Origin: Massilia sp. ZL223
GTDB taxonomy: Bacteria > Pseudomonadota > Gammaproteobacteria > Burkholderiales > Burkholderiaceae_D
Reading direction: 5' to 3'
DNA length: 64,000 bases
Assembly (NCBI RefSeq): GCF_018119395.1
Contig: NZ_JAGPWD010000009.1
Span: forward strand, 1-64,000
Position 1 is the stretch's first letter. Each line of letters opens with the position of its first letter. Made by a program: the position numbers and the translations under genes. This document shows positions 56,101 to 63,970 of this stretch, one piece after another. The notes under the pieces were generated by a model, which was not told where the DNA came from, ran no database searches, and saw nothing but the letters and a program-made list of their open reading frames with translations.

Positions 56101-56814
56101 CCGCGCGGCTCGGTGCCGGGCAACTTCATGCACGAGCAGCTCGAATGGCTGGCCGGCGAAGGCTTCGGCTGCCTGGAAGATCCGGCCTGCGAGCTGCGCC
56201 TGGTGCAGCGCATCGAACGCGCCGGCTGGGCCAAGCGCATGGACGACGCCCTGGCCTGGCTGAAGGCCATCGTCGGTACCGAGCTGCCGCCGCTGGGCGC
56301 GGCCCTGGGCGACTTGCAGGATCCGCTGCCGGAAATGGAATTCTGGTTCCCCAGCGAGCGCCTGGACCTGCCGCGCCTGGACCGCCTGTGCCGCGAGCGC
56401 ATCTTCGGCGGCGCCGTGCGCCCGATCTTGCCGGAGCGCGCCCTGCACGGCATGCTCAAGGGCTTCGCCGACCTCGTGTTCGAGCACGACGGCCGCTTCT
56501 GGGTGCTGGACTACAAATCGAACGCGCTGGGACCGGGCGACGCCGCCTATACCCAGGCCGCGATGGAAGCGGGCATGATGGAGCACCGCTACGATATCCA
56601 GGGCACGATCTACATGCTGGCGCTGCACCGCCTGCTGCGTGCTCGCCTGGGCCGGTCCTACCGCCCGCGCGAGCAGCTGGGCGGCGCCGTGTTCCTGTTC
56701 CTGCGCGGGATCGCCAACCCGGCCACGCGCGGCTGCTGCACCCTGGCGCCGGACCTGGAGCTGCTGGACGGCCTGGAACGACTGTTGAACAAGGAAGGCC
56801 ATGGCGAAGACTGA
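53170..56814 (+). CDS. recB: RecB, exodeoxyribonuclease V beta subunit
   Basis: A 1214-residue SF1 helicase-nuclease. Walker A is EASAGTGKTWT near residue 20; helicase motifs include VDEFQDTSPDQ (motif II), GDPKQSIYGFRGAD (motif III) and VHKSKGLEYPLVYLP (motif V). The nuclease centre is VLDYKSN with D1114 and K1116, so end processing should be active. The start overlaps the recC stop by four bases and its 3' end overlaps recD by 14 bases, so all three are translationally coupled. RecBCD repairs double-strand breaks and degrades linear foreign DNA. Confidence 0.96.
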   Translation: MSIELAPLSFPLHGSRLIEASAGTGKTWTIAALYLRLVLGHGGEDAFVRPLLPSEILVMTFTRAATRELSNRVRERLVQAAAFFRGELDLIDPYLRDLAEAYPEGNARSVAAHRLMLAAETMDEAAIFTIDAWCQRMLREHAFDSGSLFDEELVTDERALFEDAAHDYWRQHIYPLGAEALDTVLGSWSSVEALKESVRELVYRTALLGELPEEPLGALVGRLVAAQRAQLAALKDGWHERAGEMERWIAGHRERNPKCFNGNKMRADSLVKWFEALRSWALDPDLHLPALPDTAWKRLSEDGIVDAFSKDFHAEVPECFGCTAQLQEDLKAIDPIAHALLRHAAGHIAQRMRELKRRNRQFGFADMLERLKDALEGENGEALRARIVAQFPVAMVDEFQDTSPDQYRIFDLLYRVADDAPQQGLFLIGDPKQSIYGFRGADIHSYLSARRATEGRHYKLGTNYRSTAPLVSAVNRVFAVAEGVDGDGGYPQGAFRFRRGEDNPLPFEPVAAKGHRERLVGIDGAQPAMTVACCHREDLKGEEYREFFAHHCAEDIVRLLNDERVGFSDGERFRRLMPADIAILVRDRREAAAVRRALVRRMVASVYLSDKDSVIESEEAADMLRWLYAVANPLDGALARAAFATRTAGLPLGELAKLSSNEEAWEERVEQLKALHGSWQRQGVLAMLRRFVHELGLPARLLREPGGERRLTNLLHLAELLQEASTQLEGEQALIRWFAEQIEGLGEGGDERVLRLESDAELVKVVTVHKSKGLEYPLVYLPFAVTARPVEKGSRAFFEFIDQNGERRLDLSLSAEAQAAVDRARLEEDLRLFYVALTRARHAVWLGTAVVLHRGKNRLHESAFGYLLAGGEAIPPAGLRERLRQLCGGIECIRLLDLEEDQASTAFAREDERPDLLEAPRYAASFERDWAIGSFTSLTRHAVAPPAPMRAQEQTLLEEEPSVATPPRIEDAPWHRFPRGSVPGNFMHEQLEWLAGEGFGCLEDPACELRLVQRIERAGWAKRMDDALAWLKAIVGTELPPLGAALGDLQDPLPEMEFWFPSERLDLPRLDRLCRERIFGGAVRPILPERALHGMLKGFADLVFEHDGRFWVLDYKSNALGPGDAAYTQAAMEAGMMEHRYDIQGTIYMLALHRLLRARLGRSYRPREQLGGAVFLFLRGIANPATRGCCTLAPDLELLDGLERLLNKEGHGED

Positions 56815-58744
56815 AGGCAGCACGGTGGGGAGCACTGCGGCCCTGTGGGCCGAGATCGGCCGCCTGACGGACGAGGGCGAACTGCGCCGCCTGTCGGGCG
56901 CCTTCGCGCGCTTCGTCGCCTCCCTCGGCAACGCCGCGCCGCCGCTGGTGCTGGCCGCCACCGTGCTGTCCGAGCTGGAAGGCCATGGCCACAGCTGCCT
57001 GCAGCTGTCCGACCTGGCCGACGCCCAGGCCGCCGCCGTGCTGCTGGGCTGGAGCGAGGAGCAATGGAAGGCGCTGGCGGCCACCGCGGCGCCACTGCCG
57101 CGCGGCACGAAGGCCTGGGCGGCCCAGCTGGGCGCCTGCGAACAGGTCTGGCACGTGGACGAATTCGACTACGACCAGCCGCTGGTGCTGGACGGCGAAC
57201 GCCTCTACCTGCGCCGCTACTGGCGCGACGAGCTGCTGGTGGCGCAATCGGTGCGCGAGCGCGCCAAGGCGCTGCGGCCGGTCGACAGCGAAGCCGTGCG
57301 CGCATGGCTGGACACCCTGTTCGCCTCGCAGCGCGCGGCCGAAAAGCCCGACTGGCAAAAGCTCGCCTGCGCCATCGCCCTGCGCGGCGCGGTGGGCATC
57401 ATCACCGGCGGCCCCGGCACCGGCAAGACCTATACGGTGGCGCGCCTGCTGGCGCTGCTGTTCGCCACCGCGCCGGAAGCGGGCAGCCAGCGCATCGCCC
57501 TGGCCGCGCCGACCGGCAAGGCGGCCGCCCGCCTCAAGCAGTCGATCGACAAGGCCCTGAACGAACTGGCCGAGCGTGTCGGCGCCAAGCTGCCGCTGCG
57601 CGAACTCACCGCGCGCATGGGGGCCGCGCGCACCCTGCACAGCCTGCTGGGCGCGCGTCCGGACAGCCGCGCCTTCGCCCACCACCGCGGCAATCCGCTC
57701 GACGTGGACGTGCTCATCGTCGACGAAGCCTCGATGGTGCACCTGGAGATGATGGCCTGCCTGCTGGACGCGCTGCCGCCGACCGCGACCCTGATCCTGC
57801 TGGGCGACAAGGACCAGCTGGCCTCGGTGGAAGCGGGCGCGGTGCTGGGCGACCTGTGTCACAACGCCCAGGCCGGGGCCTATTCCGCCGCTACGCTGGC
57901 CTATGTGCGCGAGGCCAGCGGCGAAGAGCTGCCGGACGCCTTCCTGGGCAGCGGCGGCGCGCTGGCCCAGCAGACCGTGATGCTGCGCCACAGCCGCCGC
58001 TTCGGCGGTCCGATCGGCCAGCTGGCGCTGGCCGTGAACGCGGGCGACGGTCCGCGCGCCGAGGAGGTCTTGCGGGCGGGCGAGGGCGGCGTGCGCTGGA
58101 TCGACCACGCCCAGCCGCAGAACCTGCTACAGCTGGCGCAGTCGGGCTATGGCCCTTACCTGGAACTGCTGCTGGCCGGGCCGCAAGGCGGGCATGAGGA
58201 ATGGGTGCGCCAGGTGCTGCTGCGCTTCGAGTCCTTCCGCATCCTGTGCGCGGTGCGCGACGGCGAGTGGGGCGTTGCCGGACTGAACGACGCCATCGCC
58301 CAGCGCCTGGAAAGCGCGCGCCTGCTGCGCCGGGGAGGGGAATGGTATGTCGGCCGCCCGGTCATGGTGACCCGCAACGACTACGGCACCAAGGTCTTCA
58401 ACGGCGACATCGGCCTGACCCTTGCGGACCCGGAGCGCCCCGGTTCGCTGCGCGTCTACTTCCTGGAGGGCGACACGGTGCGCAGCGTGCTGGCGACCCG
58501 CCTGCGCAACGTCGAGACGGCCTTCGCGATGACGGTCCACAAATCGCAGGGCTCCGAGTTCCGCCACACGGTGCTGGCCCTGCCGCGCGAACGCAGCGCG
58601 ATCCTGACGCGCGAGCTGGTCTACACCGGCATCACGCGCGCCAGCGAAGTGTTCACCCTGGTGACCCCGGCTGGCGAGGTGCTGCTGGATGCGATCGGGC
58701 GGCGTACGCACCGCACCAGCGGCCTGCGCGACATGATCGGCTAA
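56801..58744 (+). CDS. recD: RecD, exodeoxyribonuclease V alpha subunit
   Basis: A 647-residue 5'-3' helicase. Walker A is GGPGTGKT at 203-210, motif II is VDEASMVHLEMM, then GDKDQLASVEAGAVLG, and FAMTVHKSQGSEF and LVYTGITRASE near the C-terminus. The N-terminal domain (1-120) is the RecB-contacting part. It begins inside recB and closes the operon. A hairpin with a short T run follows the stop. Confidence 0.95.
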   Translation: MAKTEGSTVGSTAALWAEIGRLTDEGELRRLSGAFARFVASLGNAAPPLVLAATVLSELEGHGHSCLQLSDLADAQAAAVLLGWSEEQWKALAATAAPLPRGTKAWAAQLGACEQVWHVDEFDYDQPLVLDGERLYLRRYWRDELLVAQSVRERAKALRPVDSEAVRAWLDTLFASQRAAEKPDWQKLACAIALRGAVGIITGGPGTGKTYTVARLLALLFATAPEAGSQRIALAAPTGKAAARLKQSIDKALNELAERVGAKLPLRELTARMGAARTLHSLLGARPDSRAFAHHRGNPLDVDVLIVDEASMVHLEMMACLLDALPPTATLILLGDKDQLASVEAGAVLGDLCHNAQAGAYSAATLAYVREASGEELPDAFLGSGGALAQQTVMLRHSRRFGGPIGQLALAVNAGDGPRAEEVLRAGEGGVRWIDHAQPQNLLQLAQSGYGPYLELLLAGPQGGHEEWVRQVLLRFESFRILCAVRDGEWGVAGLNDAIAQRLESARLLRRGGEWYVGRPVMVTRNDYGTKVFNGDIGLTLADPERPGSLRVYFLEGDTVRSVLATRLRNVETAFAMTVHKSQGSEFRHTVLALPRERSAILTRELVYTGITRASEVFTLVTPAGEVLLDAIGRRTHRTSGLRDMIG

Positions 58745-58749
58745 ATGGA

Positions 58750-58771
58750 AAAGGAGCCTGACGGCCCCTTT
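58750..58771. terminator. Hairpin between convergent recD and PBP7 genes
   Basis: AAAGGAGCC (58750-58758) pairs with GGCCCCTTT (58763-58771), one mismatch, around TGAC. The A and T ends allow termination from both sides; the gap between the two stops is only 46 bases. Confidence 0.6.
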
Positions 58772-58790
58772 CGTATGCTGCGTCCGCTGT

Positions 58791-59735
58791 TCAGTTGCGG
58801 CGCTTGCGGGTGACTTTCACCTTGGCTTTGCTGCGCTTCTTGACCACCTTGAGCTTGCCGGTGCTGGCGCTCGCCTTGATGCGGGCGCGGCTTGAGCTTG
58901 CCTTGAAGCGCGGGGCGCGGCTGGAAGCCCGGGCCACCTTGGTCGCCGGCTCGCCGGTGATGAAGCGGCGGATGTTGAGCGCATCCAGGATGCGGGTCGA
59001 CGAGGCGCCGGCGTTGAGCAGCACCATGGTCGCGTTCTTGCCCGCGGCCTTGATGTTCATGATCAGGCAGCGGCCCGCTTCCGAGGTGTAGCCGGTCTTC
59101 GACAGGCCGATGTCCCAGCCCTTGGCGCCCACCAGGCGGTTGGTGTTGCGGTACTCGACCTGGCGGCCGTTGATGCTGATGAGATCCTTCGACACGGTGG
59201 TCATCTCGGTGATCTCGGGGTACTTGGTCGATGCGGTCGCCATCTTGATCAGGTCGCCGGCGGTCGAGCGGTTGTGCGGCGACAGGCCGGTCGGCTCTTC
59301 GATCACGGTCTGGCTCATGCCCAGGGAAGCGGTCTTGCGGCGCACGGCGGCCTTGAAGCCGGCGGTGCCGCCCGGGAAGGTGCGGGCCAGCGCGGCGGCG
59401 GCGCGGTTGTCCGAGGACATCAGGGCCAGATGCAGCACGTCGCGGCGCGAGATCAGCGCACCGACCGGCACGCGCGAGCTGCTGTGCTTGAAGGTGTCGA
59501 CGTCGCTGCGGTCGATCTCGATCAGCTCGTCCATGTCCAGCCTGGCGTCGAGCACGACCATCGCGGTCATCAGTTTGGTCAGGGAGGCGATCGGCACCAC
59601 TGCGTCGGCGTTTTTCTCGAGCAGGATCTTGCCGGTATCGTCTTCCACCACGAGCACCGATTGCGAACCGAAGGGCACGGCGAAAGCCGCAGCCGAGATC
59701 GACATCAATACGGTGGCGAACAATTTTTTGATCAT
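58791..59735 (-). CDS. pbpG: PBP7-type D-alanyl-D-alanine endopeptidase (S11) with basic tail
   Basis: A 314-residue exported penicillin-binding protein. The signal peptide is about 19 residues (MIKKLFATVLMSISAAAFA). The S11 triad motifs are complete: S51-L-T-K54, S108-D-N110 and K213-T-G215. It would cut D-Ala cross-links in murein. The last 45 or so residues are extremely Lys/Arg/Ser-rich (RARIKASASTGKLKVVKKRS and onward), unlike the usual end of this family, and could bind anionic wall polymers or nucleic acid. The start at 59735 gives the signal peptide; the in-frame upstream sequence does not. Regulation is not visible. Confidence 0.92.
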   Translation of the reverse strand: MIKKLFATVLMSISAAAFAVPFGSQSVLVVEDDTGKILLEKNADAVVPIASLTKLMTAMVVLDARLDMDELIEIDRSDVDTFKHSSSRVPVGALISRRDVLHLALMSSDNRAAAALARTFPGGTAGFKAAVRRKTASLGMSQTVIEEPTGLSPHNRSTAGDLIKMATASTKYPEITEMTTVSKDLISINGRQVEYRNTNRLVGAKGWDIGLSKTGYTSEAGRCLIMNIKAAGKNATMVLLNAGASSTRILDALNIRRFITGEPATKVARASSRAPRFKASSSRARIKASASTGKLKVVKKRSKAKVKVTRKRRN

Positions 59736-59981
59736 TGTTGGGTCTGGAATCCGGGTTGAAGTTGACAGTCTGGGAGGCGCCGAGGCTGGCGCACAATCAA
59801 CATCTATCTGTAGGGCAACTACAGGAAGGACGATAGCACCACTCCGCCGCGCATGTCTATGGCGTACAAGCAAAATCGCCCTTGGAAAGGGCATTTATCG
59901 CAGAAAATATGGCGTACATGCGTCATTCCTTGTCGAGCGCACTACAAAGCTGCTCAGCAGTATACCTCGACTCCAGAAACG

Positions 59982-60008
59982 ACAAGCCCTGCACACGGCA
60001 GGGCTTGT
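59982..60008 (-). terminator. Terminator-like hairpin after sulfate-binding protein gene
   Basis: ACAAGCCCTG (59982-59991) pairs perfectly with CAGGGCTTGT (59999-60008) around a 7-base loop, just after the sbp stop. The following - strand sequence has only three T, so termination strength is uncertain. The rest of 59736-60034 (299 bases) holds no gene. Confidence 0.6.
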
Positions 60009-60034
60009 GACACAATCGTAAGGACGCCAGGCGC

Positions 60035-61045
60035 TTACTTCGACTGGTAGATCTTGTCGAATTCGCCGCCGTCGTCGAAGTGGCGGTCCTGCGCCTTCTG
60101 CCAGCCGCCGAACAGCTCGTCCACCGTGAACAGGGTGATCGGCTTGTAGTTGGCCGCGTACTTCTTCATCACCGCTTCGTTACGCACGCGCAGGAAGTGC
60201 TTGGCGCCGATTTCCTGGCCTTGCGGCGAGTACAGGAAGTTCAGGTAGGCGGTCGCGGGCTTGCGCAGGTTGCGGCGGTCGACCACCTTGTCGACCACGG
60301 CCACCGGCGACTCGGCCAGGATCGAGACCGACGGGTAGACCACTTCGAAGTTGTCGCCAAACTCGGCGCGCACCATGCTCACTTCGTTCTCGAAGGTCAC
60401 CAGCACGTCGCCGATCTGGCGCTGGGTGAAGGTGGTGGTGGCGGCGCGGCCGCCGGCGTCCAGGATCGGCACGTTCTTGAAGATGCGGCCCACCAGGTCG
60501 CGCGCCTGCTGGTCGTTGCCGCCTTTCTTCAGCACCGAGCCCCAGGCGGCCAGGTAGGTGTAGCGGCCATTGCCCGCGGTCTTCGGATTCGGGATGATGA
60601 CCTGCACGCCGGGGCGGGCCAGGTCTTCCCAGTTGCGGATCTGCTTCGGGTTGCCCTTGCGGACCAGGTAGACCATGGTCGAGTAATACGGGGCGGCATT
60701 GTTCGGGAACTTCTTGGCCCAATCCTTCGTCACCAGGCCGCGCTCGGCCAGCATGTCGATGTCGTTGGCCTGGTTCATGGTCACCACCGAGGCTTCCAGG
60801 CCGTCGGCGACGGCGCGTGCCTGCTTGCTCGAACCGCCATGCGACTGCTTGACGCTGACCGTTTCCCCGGTCTGCTTCTTGTAGGTTGCGATGAAGGCCG
60901 GGTTGATGTCCTTGTAGAGTTCGCGCGCCACGTCGTAGGAAACGTTGAGCAGCTCGGTGTCGGCCGCGCTGGCTTGCAGGGGCAGGGCGGCGCCCAGGGC
61001 CAGGGTCAGGATCCAGCGGCGCAGGGAATTCGGGGAAGTCGTCAT
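60035..61045 (-). CDS. sbp: Periplasmic sulfate-binding protein
   Basis: A 336-residue exported protein with a signal peptide (MTTSPNSLRRWILTLALGAA, cleaved near ASAAD) and the sulfate/thiosulfate-binding signature NVSYDVARELYKDINPAF. Other family segments (KQSHGGSSKQARAVADGLEA, IIPNPKTAGNGRYTYLAAWG) are complete. It delivers sulfate to a CysUWA-type transporter, but no such permease or ATPase gene is beside it, so it must share a transporter encoded elsewhere. Sulfate systems also carry selenate, of note given the selenium locus 25 kb away. An AGAAG site precedes the start at 61045. Confidence 0.92.
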   Translation of the reverse strand: MTTSPNSLRRWILTLALGAALPLQASAADTELLNVSYDVARELYKDINPAFIATYKKQTGETVSVKQSHGGSSKQARAVADGLEASVVTMNQANDIDMLAERGLVTKDWAKKFPNNAAPYYSTMVYLVRKGNPKQIRNWEDLARPGVQVIIPNPKTAGNGRYTYLAAWGSVLKKGGNDQQARDLVGRIFKNVPILDAGGRAATTTFTQRQIGDVLVTFENEVSMVRAEFGDNFEVVYPSVSILAESPVAVVDKVVDRRNLRKPATAYLNFLYSPQGQEIGAKHFLRVRNEAVMKKYAANYKPITLFTVDELFGGWQKAQDRHFDDGGEFDKIYQSK

Positions 61046-61260
61046 GTTCTTCTCGCTTAGGAAATTAATAGTGCACAAGGACCATGTTCCGCAATTTCGC
61101 ACCGGAACGGAACGACAGATTTGTCATAACCATATACGGCTTACGCACGCGCGTTCCCCATTGTGCAGTGCGAAAGCAGAGCCTCCCCCTTTTGTGTATA
61201 GTCGAGGCCTTGCGACGCGCCGGCGGCGCCCGTTCGTTATGTTTCCAACGTTGATGATTG

Positions 61261-61794
61261 ATGTCCACCCGTATTGACATTCGCAAGGCCGCCCCCGGGG
61301 ACGCGCCTGCCGCCTGCTCCCTGCTGCGCCGCTCGATCGAAGAGGGGCGCCGGGACGACCACCGCGACGACCCGGAGGTACTCGGCCCCTGGCTCGGCAA
61401 CAAGACTCCGGCCACCGTCGCCACCTGGTTCTCCACGCCCAGCAATTTCGCCCTGGTCGCCGAAAGCGAAGGCCAGCTGGTCGGCCTGGCCTTGCTGACC
61501 CAGGCCGGCAAGGTGGCCCTGTGCTACGTGCTGCCCGAAGCCTTGCGCTGCGGCGTTGGCCGCGCGCTGCTGGCCGCCGTCGAGGAGCAGGCCCGCACCT
61601 GGAATATCAACAAGCTCTTCCTGCACAGCCCGGCTGGCGCCAGCGCTTTTTTCGAGCGCCACGGCTACCTCAATGCCGGCAAGGAAACGTCCTGCTTCGG
61701 CCTCGAATGCGACCTGCTCTGGAAACGGCTCGACCAGGATTGCCAGCTTGAAGAGGGCGCCGCGCGCAAGCGTTTCTGCAACTGCAGCGGATAA
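61261..61794 (+). CDS. GNAT-family N-acetyltransferase
   Basis: A 177-residue protein with the GNAT fold: RKAAPGDAPAACSLLRRSIEE at the N-terminus, an acetyl-CoA-binding segment (LPEALRCGVGRALLAAVEEQA, the Q/RxxGxG/A-type motif) and a C-terminal FFERHGYLNAGKE typical of the family end. The last 30 residues are Cys-containing and family-specific. Substrate unknown. ATG 61261 is preferred to TTG three bases upstream. It is divergent from sbp across a 215-base gap with no recognised element. Confidence 0.83.
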   Translation: MSTRIDIRKAAPGDAPAACSLLRRSIEEGRRDDHRDDPEVLGPWLGNKTPATVATWFSTPSNFALVAESEGQLVGLALLTQAGKVALCYVLPEALRCGVGRALLAAVEEQARTWNINKLFLHSPAGASAFFERHGYLNAGKETSCFGLECDLLWKRLDQDCQLEEGAARKRFCNCSG

Positions 61795-61905
61795 GCAACA
61801 TATCCCGCCTCTAGATTCCCATCTACAACGCTTCTCGGCGTGTTTCCAGCTTTTACGTGCTCCTGCCTTCAGCTATAGTACGCGTCTCGCATTGATGAGT
61901 TCGTT

Positions 61906-62532
61906 ATGGCTTCACGTAGAGATTTCCTGAAACAGGGCGCCGGCCTGTGCGCCCTTGGCGCCCTTGGCGCTCAGATTGCCGCCGCCGCATCGTCCACCAC
62001 CGAGATGTCGCCGCCGCCGGATTTGTTCGATGCGCAATTGCTCGACCTGGATTTCTGGGTCAAGCCGCGCACCCTGTCGGTCGTGCGTCCCGCCAGCGGC
62101 GAGCGCGCCAAGGTGCTGTACTGGAAGGACGGCGAGGTCATCGACTCGGCCTACCAGGAACTCTGCCACCTGCTGCGCGACGTCAACGGCCGCGAAACGG
62201 CGCCGATCGATCCCAAGCTGCTCGAAATGCTCTGGGGCACCCAGGCCTTCATCGCCCGCTACGGCCTGACCCAGCCGCTCGAGATCCTGTCGGGCTACCG
62301 CACCGAAGCGTCGAACAAGCGCCTGATCGAAGAGGGCGTCCCGGCCGCGCGCAAGTCGCTGCACATGCTGGGCAAGGCGGCCGACATCCGCGTCGCCGCC
62401 CTCAACGAGGAAGTGCTGGGCGGCCTGATCCGCAGTTTCCGCCAGGGCGGGGTCGGCTACTACTACCGCTCCGGCCCGAAGGGCGGCTGGATCCACGCCG
62501 ATACCGGCCTGCAGCGCACCTGGAAAGGCTGA
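61906..62532 (+). CDS. Tat-exported MepK-like (DUF882/YcbK) murein endopeptidase
   Basis: A 208-residue protein with a twin-arginine signal (SRRDFLKQGAGLCALGALGA). The catalytic M15-like domain carries ILSGYRTEASNKRL, then SLHMLGKAADIRV (His and Asp of the zinc site) and the late GGWIHADTG with the last zinc His. The family (YcbK, renamed MepK in E. coli) cuts 3-3 and 4-3 murein cross-links, which connects with the L,D-transpeptidase at 7-8 kb. Length and motifs are complete. Confidence 0.9.
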   Translation: MASRRDFLKQGAGLCALGALGAQIAAAASSTTEMSPPPDLFDAQLLDLDFWVKPRTLSVVRPASGERAKVLYWKDGEVIDSAYQELCHLLRDVNGRETAPIDPKLLEMLWGTQAFIARYGLTQPLEILSGYRTEASNKRLIEEGVPAARKSLHMLGKAADIRVAALNEEVLGGLIRSFRQGGVGYYYRSGPKGGWIHADTGLQRTWKG

Positions 62533-62635
62533 TCCGGACGCGTGCGAGGGGCGCAAAGAACTTGCGCTAGTATTTGTTGTCATGGTCAGGGGGCCAGACC
62601 CTGGCTAATCATTTCCTTAAATTAAGGAGGCTGTG

Positions 62636-62929
62636 ATGGCAACAATGAACGCACCAACGATGGACCGCAGGACCACCGGCGAGCGCCGGGTGTCCATGCG
62701 TCCACATACCCGCTCCGCGATGTCCGGGCTGGATTACCTGGCGATGGCGCTCCTGATCATCGGTGGCCTGAACTGGGGCATGGTCGGCCTGTTCGATGTC
62801 GACATGGTCGCGACCTTGTTCGGACCGGGCAGCCCGGCGACCCGGGTGGTCTATGTGCTGGTGGGCGTGGCGGCGCTGTATTCGGTCTACACCACGGCCA
62901 AGATGGCCGGCAGCAAGCGCGGCTTGTAA
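62636..62929 (+). CDS. DUF378 family small membrane protein
   Basis: A 97-residue protein with a hydrophilic N-terminus (about 30 residues) and two hydrophobic segments (YLAMALLIIGGLNWGMVGLF; VVYVLVGVAALYSVY). The GGLNWG motif is the signature of DUF378 proteins. Function unknown. AAGGAGG at 62624-62630 is spaced correctly for ATG 62636. The next gene starts four bases after its stop. Confidence 0.85.
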   Translation: MATMNAPTMDRRTTGERRVSMRPHTRSAMSGLDYLAMALLIIGGLNWGMVGLFDVDMVATLFGPGSPATRVVYVLVGVAALYSVYTTAKMAGSKRGL

Positions 62930-62932
62930 GGC

Positions 62933-63394
62933 ATGCGGGTCGGACTGATCTCCGACACGCACGGGCTGCTGCGCCCGCAGGCGCTGGACTTCCTGCGGGG
63001 CAGCGCCCATATCCTCCACGCGGGCGACATCGTCGCGCCCGACATCCTCGACCGGCTTGCCGGGATCGCGCCCCTGACGGCGGTGCGCGGCAATAACGAC
63101 CGCGGCGCCTGGGCCGAGGGCTTGCCGCATACCGTGCGCCTGGACCTGGGCGGCGTCGGCATCTACATGATTCACGATCTCAAGGAGCTGGAGGGCGATC
63201 CTGCGGCGGATGGCGTGCGCGTCGTGGTGGCGGGGCATTCGCACAAGCCGGCTTGTGTGGAGAAGCATGGCGTGCTGTATGTGAATCCGGGGAGTGCGGG
63301 GCCGAGGAGGTTTTCCTTGCCGATTTCGGTGGGGGAGTTGTTGATTGAAGGCGGCAGCGTGCAGGTCAATCTGGTGACGCTGGACCTTAGTTGA
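62933..63394 (+). CDS. YfcE/MJ0936-type metallophosphoesterase
   Basis: A 153-residue calcineurin-like phosphoesterase. Metal-binding motifs in order: SDTHG (residues 7-11), HAGDIV, GNND, and then GHSHKP near residue 100. The set is complete and the length is that of the YfcE family, which hydrolyses phosphodiesters with Mn2+; the natural substrate is undefined. It starts four bases after the DUF378 gene and is probably co-transcribed with it. Confidence 0.88.
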   Translation: MRVGLISDTHGLLRPQALDFLRGSAHILHAGDIVAPDILDRLAGIAPLTAVRGNNDRGAWAEGLPHTVRLDLGGVGIYMIHDLKELEGDPAADGVRVVVAGHSHKPACVEKHGVLYVNPGSAGPRRFSLPISVGELLIEGGSVQVNLVTLDLS

Positions 63395-63492
63395 TGGGGT
63401 CTCGGGTTTGCGTGCAGGCCGCAGCCGTTACTCCTACCTCGAAGCCCATATAATCCCGTAAGATAGCGTTCGACCTCATTCAAACGCAGCAC

Positions 63493-63894
63493 ATGACCAC
63501 CCAACCCGATTCGCCCCGCTTCAAACCCCGCCTCTGGACTCCCCTCGAGACGCCGCAGGACGTCGAACTCTGGATCGACGAGCACAACCGCTTCCTGCAG
63601 GAGACCGTCAAGCCCCAGGAAACCGGCGTCGGCATCTGCTTCACGCTCGGCGAAGGCGGCAACATCTACATGCAGACCACCGCCGACGCGGTCATCCTCG
63701 ACGTCGAGCCCGACGCCTCCTGGATCGCGCCCCTGATCTCGGCCGCCACCGGCGCCGAGCCGCCGCGCGGGCAGATCTGGGTCCTGCCCGACGACAGGCT
63801 GGTCCAGCTGATTCTGGGACTGTCGATGCTGGTCGAGAGCACCACGCTCGTCACCGGCCACCATTTCGGCTCGCAGGGCCGGCGCGCCTGGTGA
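63493..63894 (+). CDS. Hypothetical protein (133 aa)
   Basis: A 133-residue soluble protein (MTTQPDSPRFKPRLW...) with a mixed alpha/beta composition: TGVGICFTLGEGGNIYMQT, then WIAPLISAATGAEPPRGQIW, ending GSQGRRAW. No Cys cluster, membrane segment or known motif is seen. Codon use is like that of its neighbours, so the gene is probably native. I do not recognise the family. Confidence 0.7.
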   Translation: MTTQPDSPRFKPRLWTPLETPQDVELWIDEHNRFLQETVKPQETGVGICFTLGEGGNIYMQTTADAVILDVEPDASWIAPLISAATGAEPPRGQIWVLPDDRLVQLILGLSMLVESTTLVTGHHFGSQGRRAW

Positions 63895-63970
63895 CCAAAC
63901 CCGCCCCTCGCTAGGCACCCAAGCCGGTTTTCGGTTATAAAGTCAGCTCGATATTGTTCGGAGTAAAGTG

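Noticed and set aside
50117..58108. Very long - strand frames opposite recB, recC and recD
   Set aside because: The + strand genes have complete motifs and overlaps; the antisense frames lack any.
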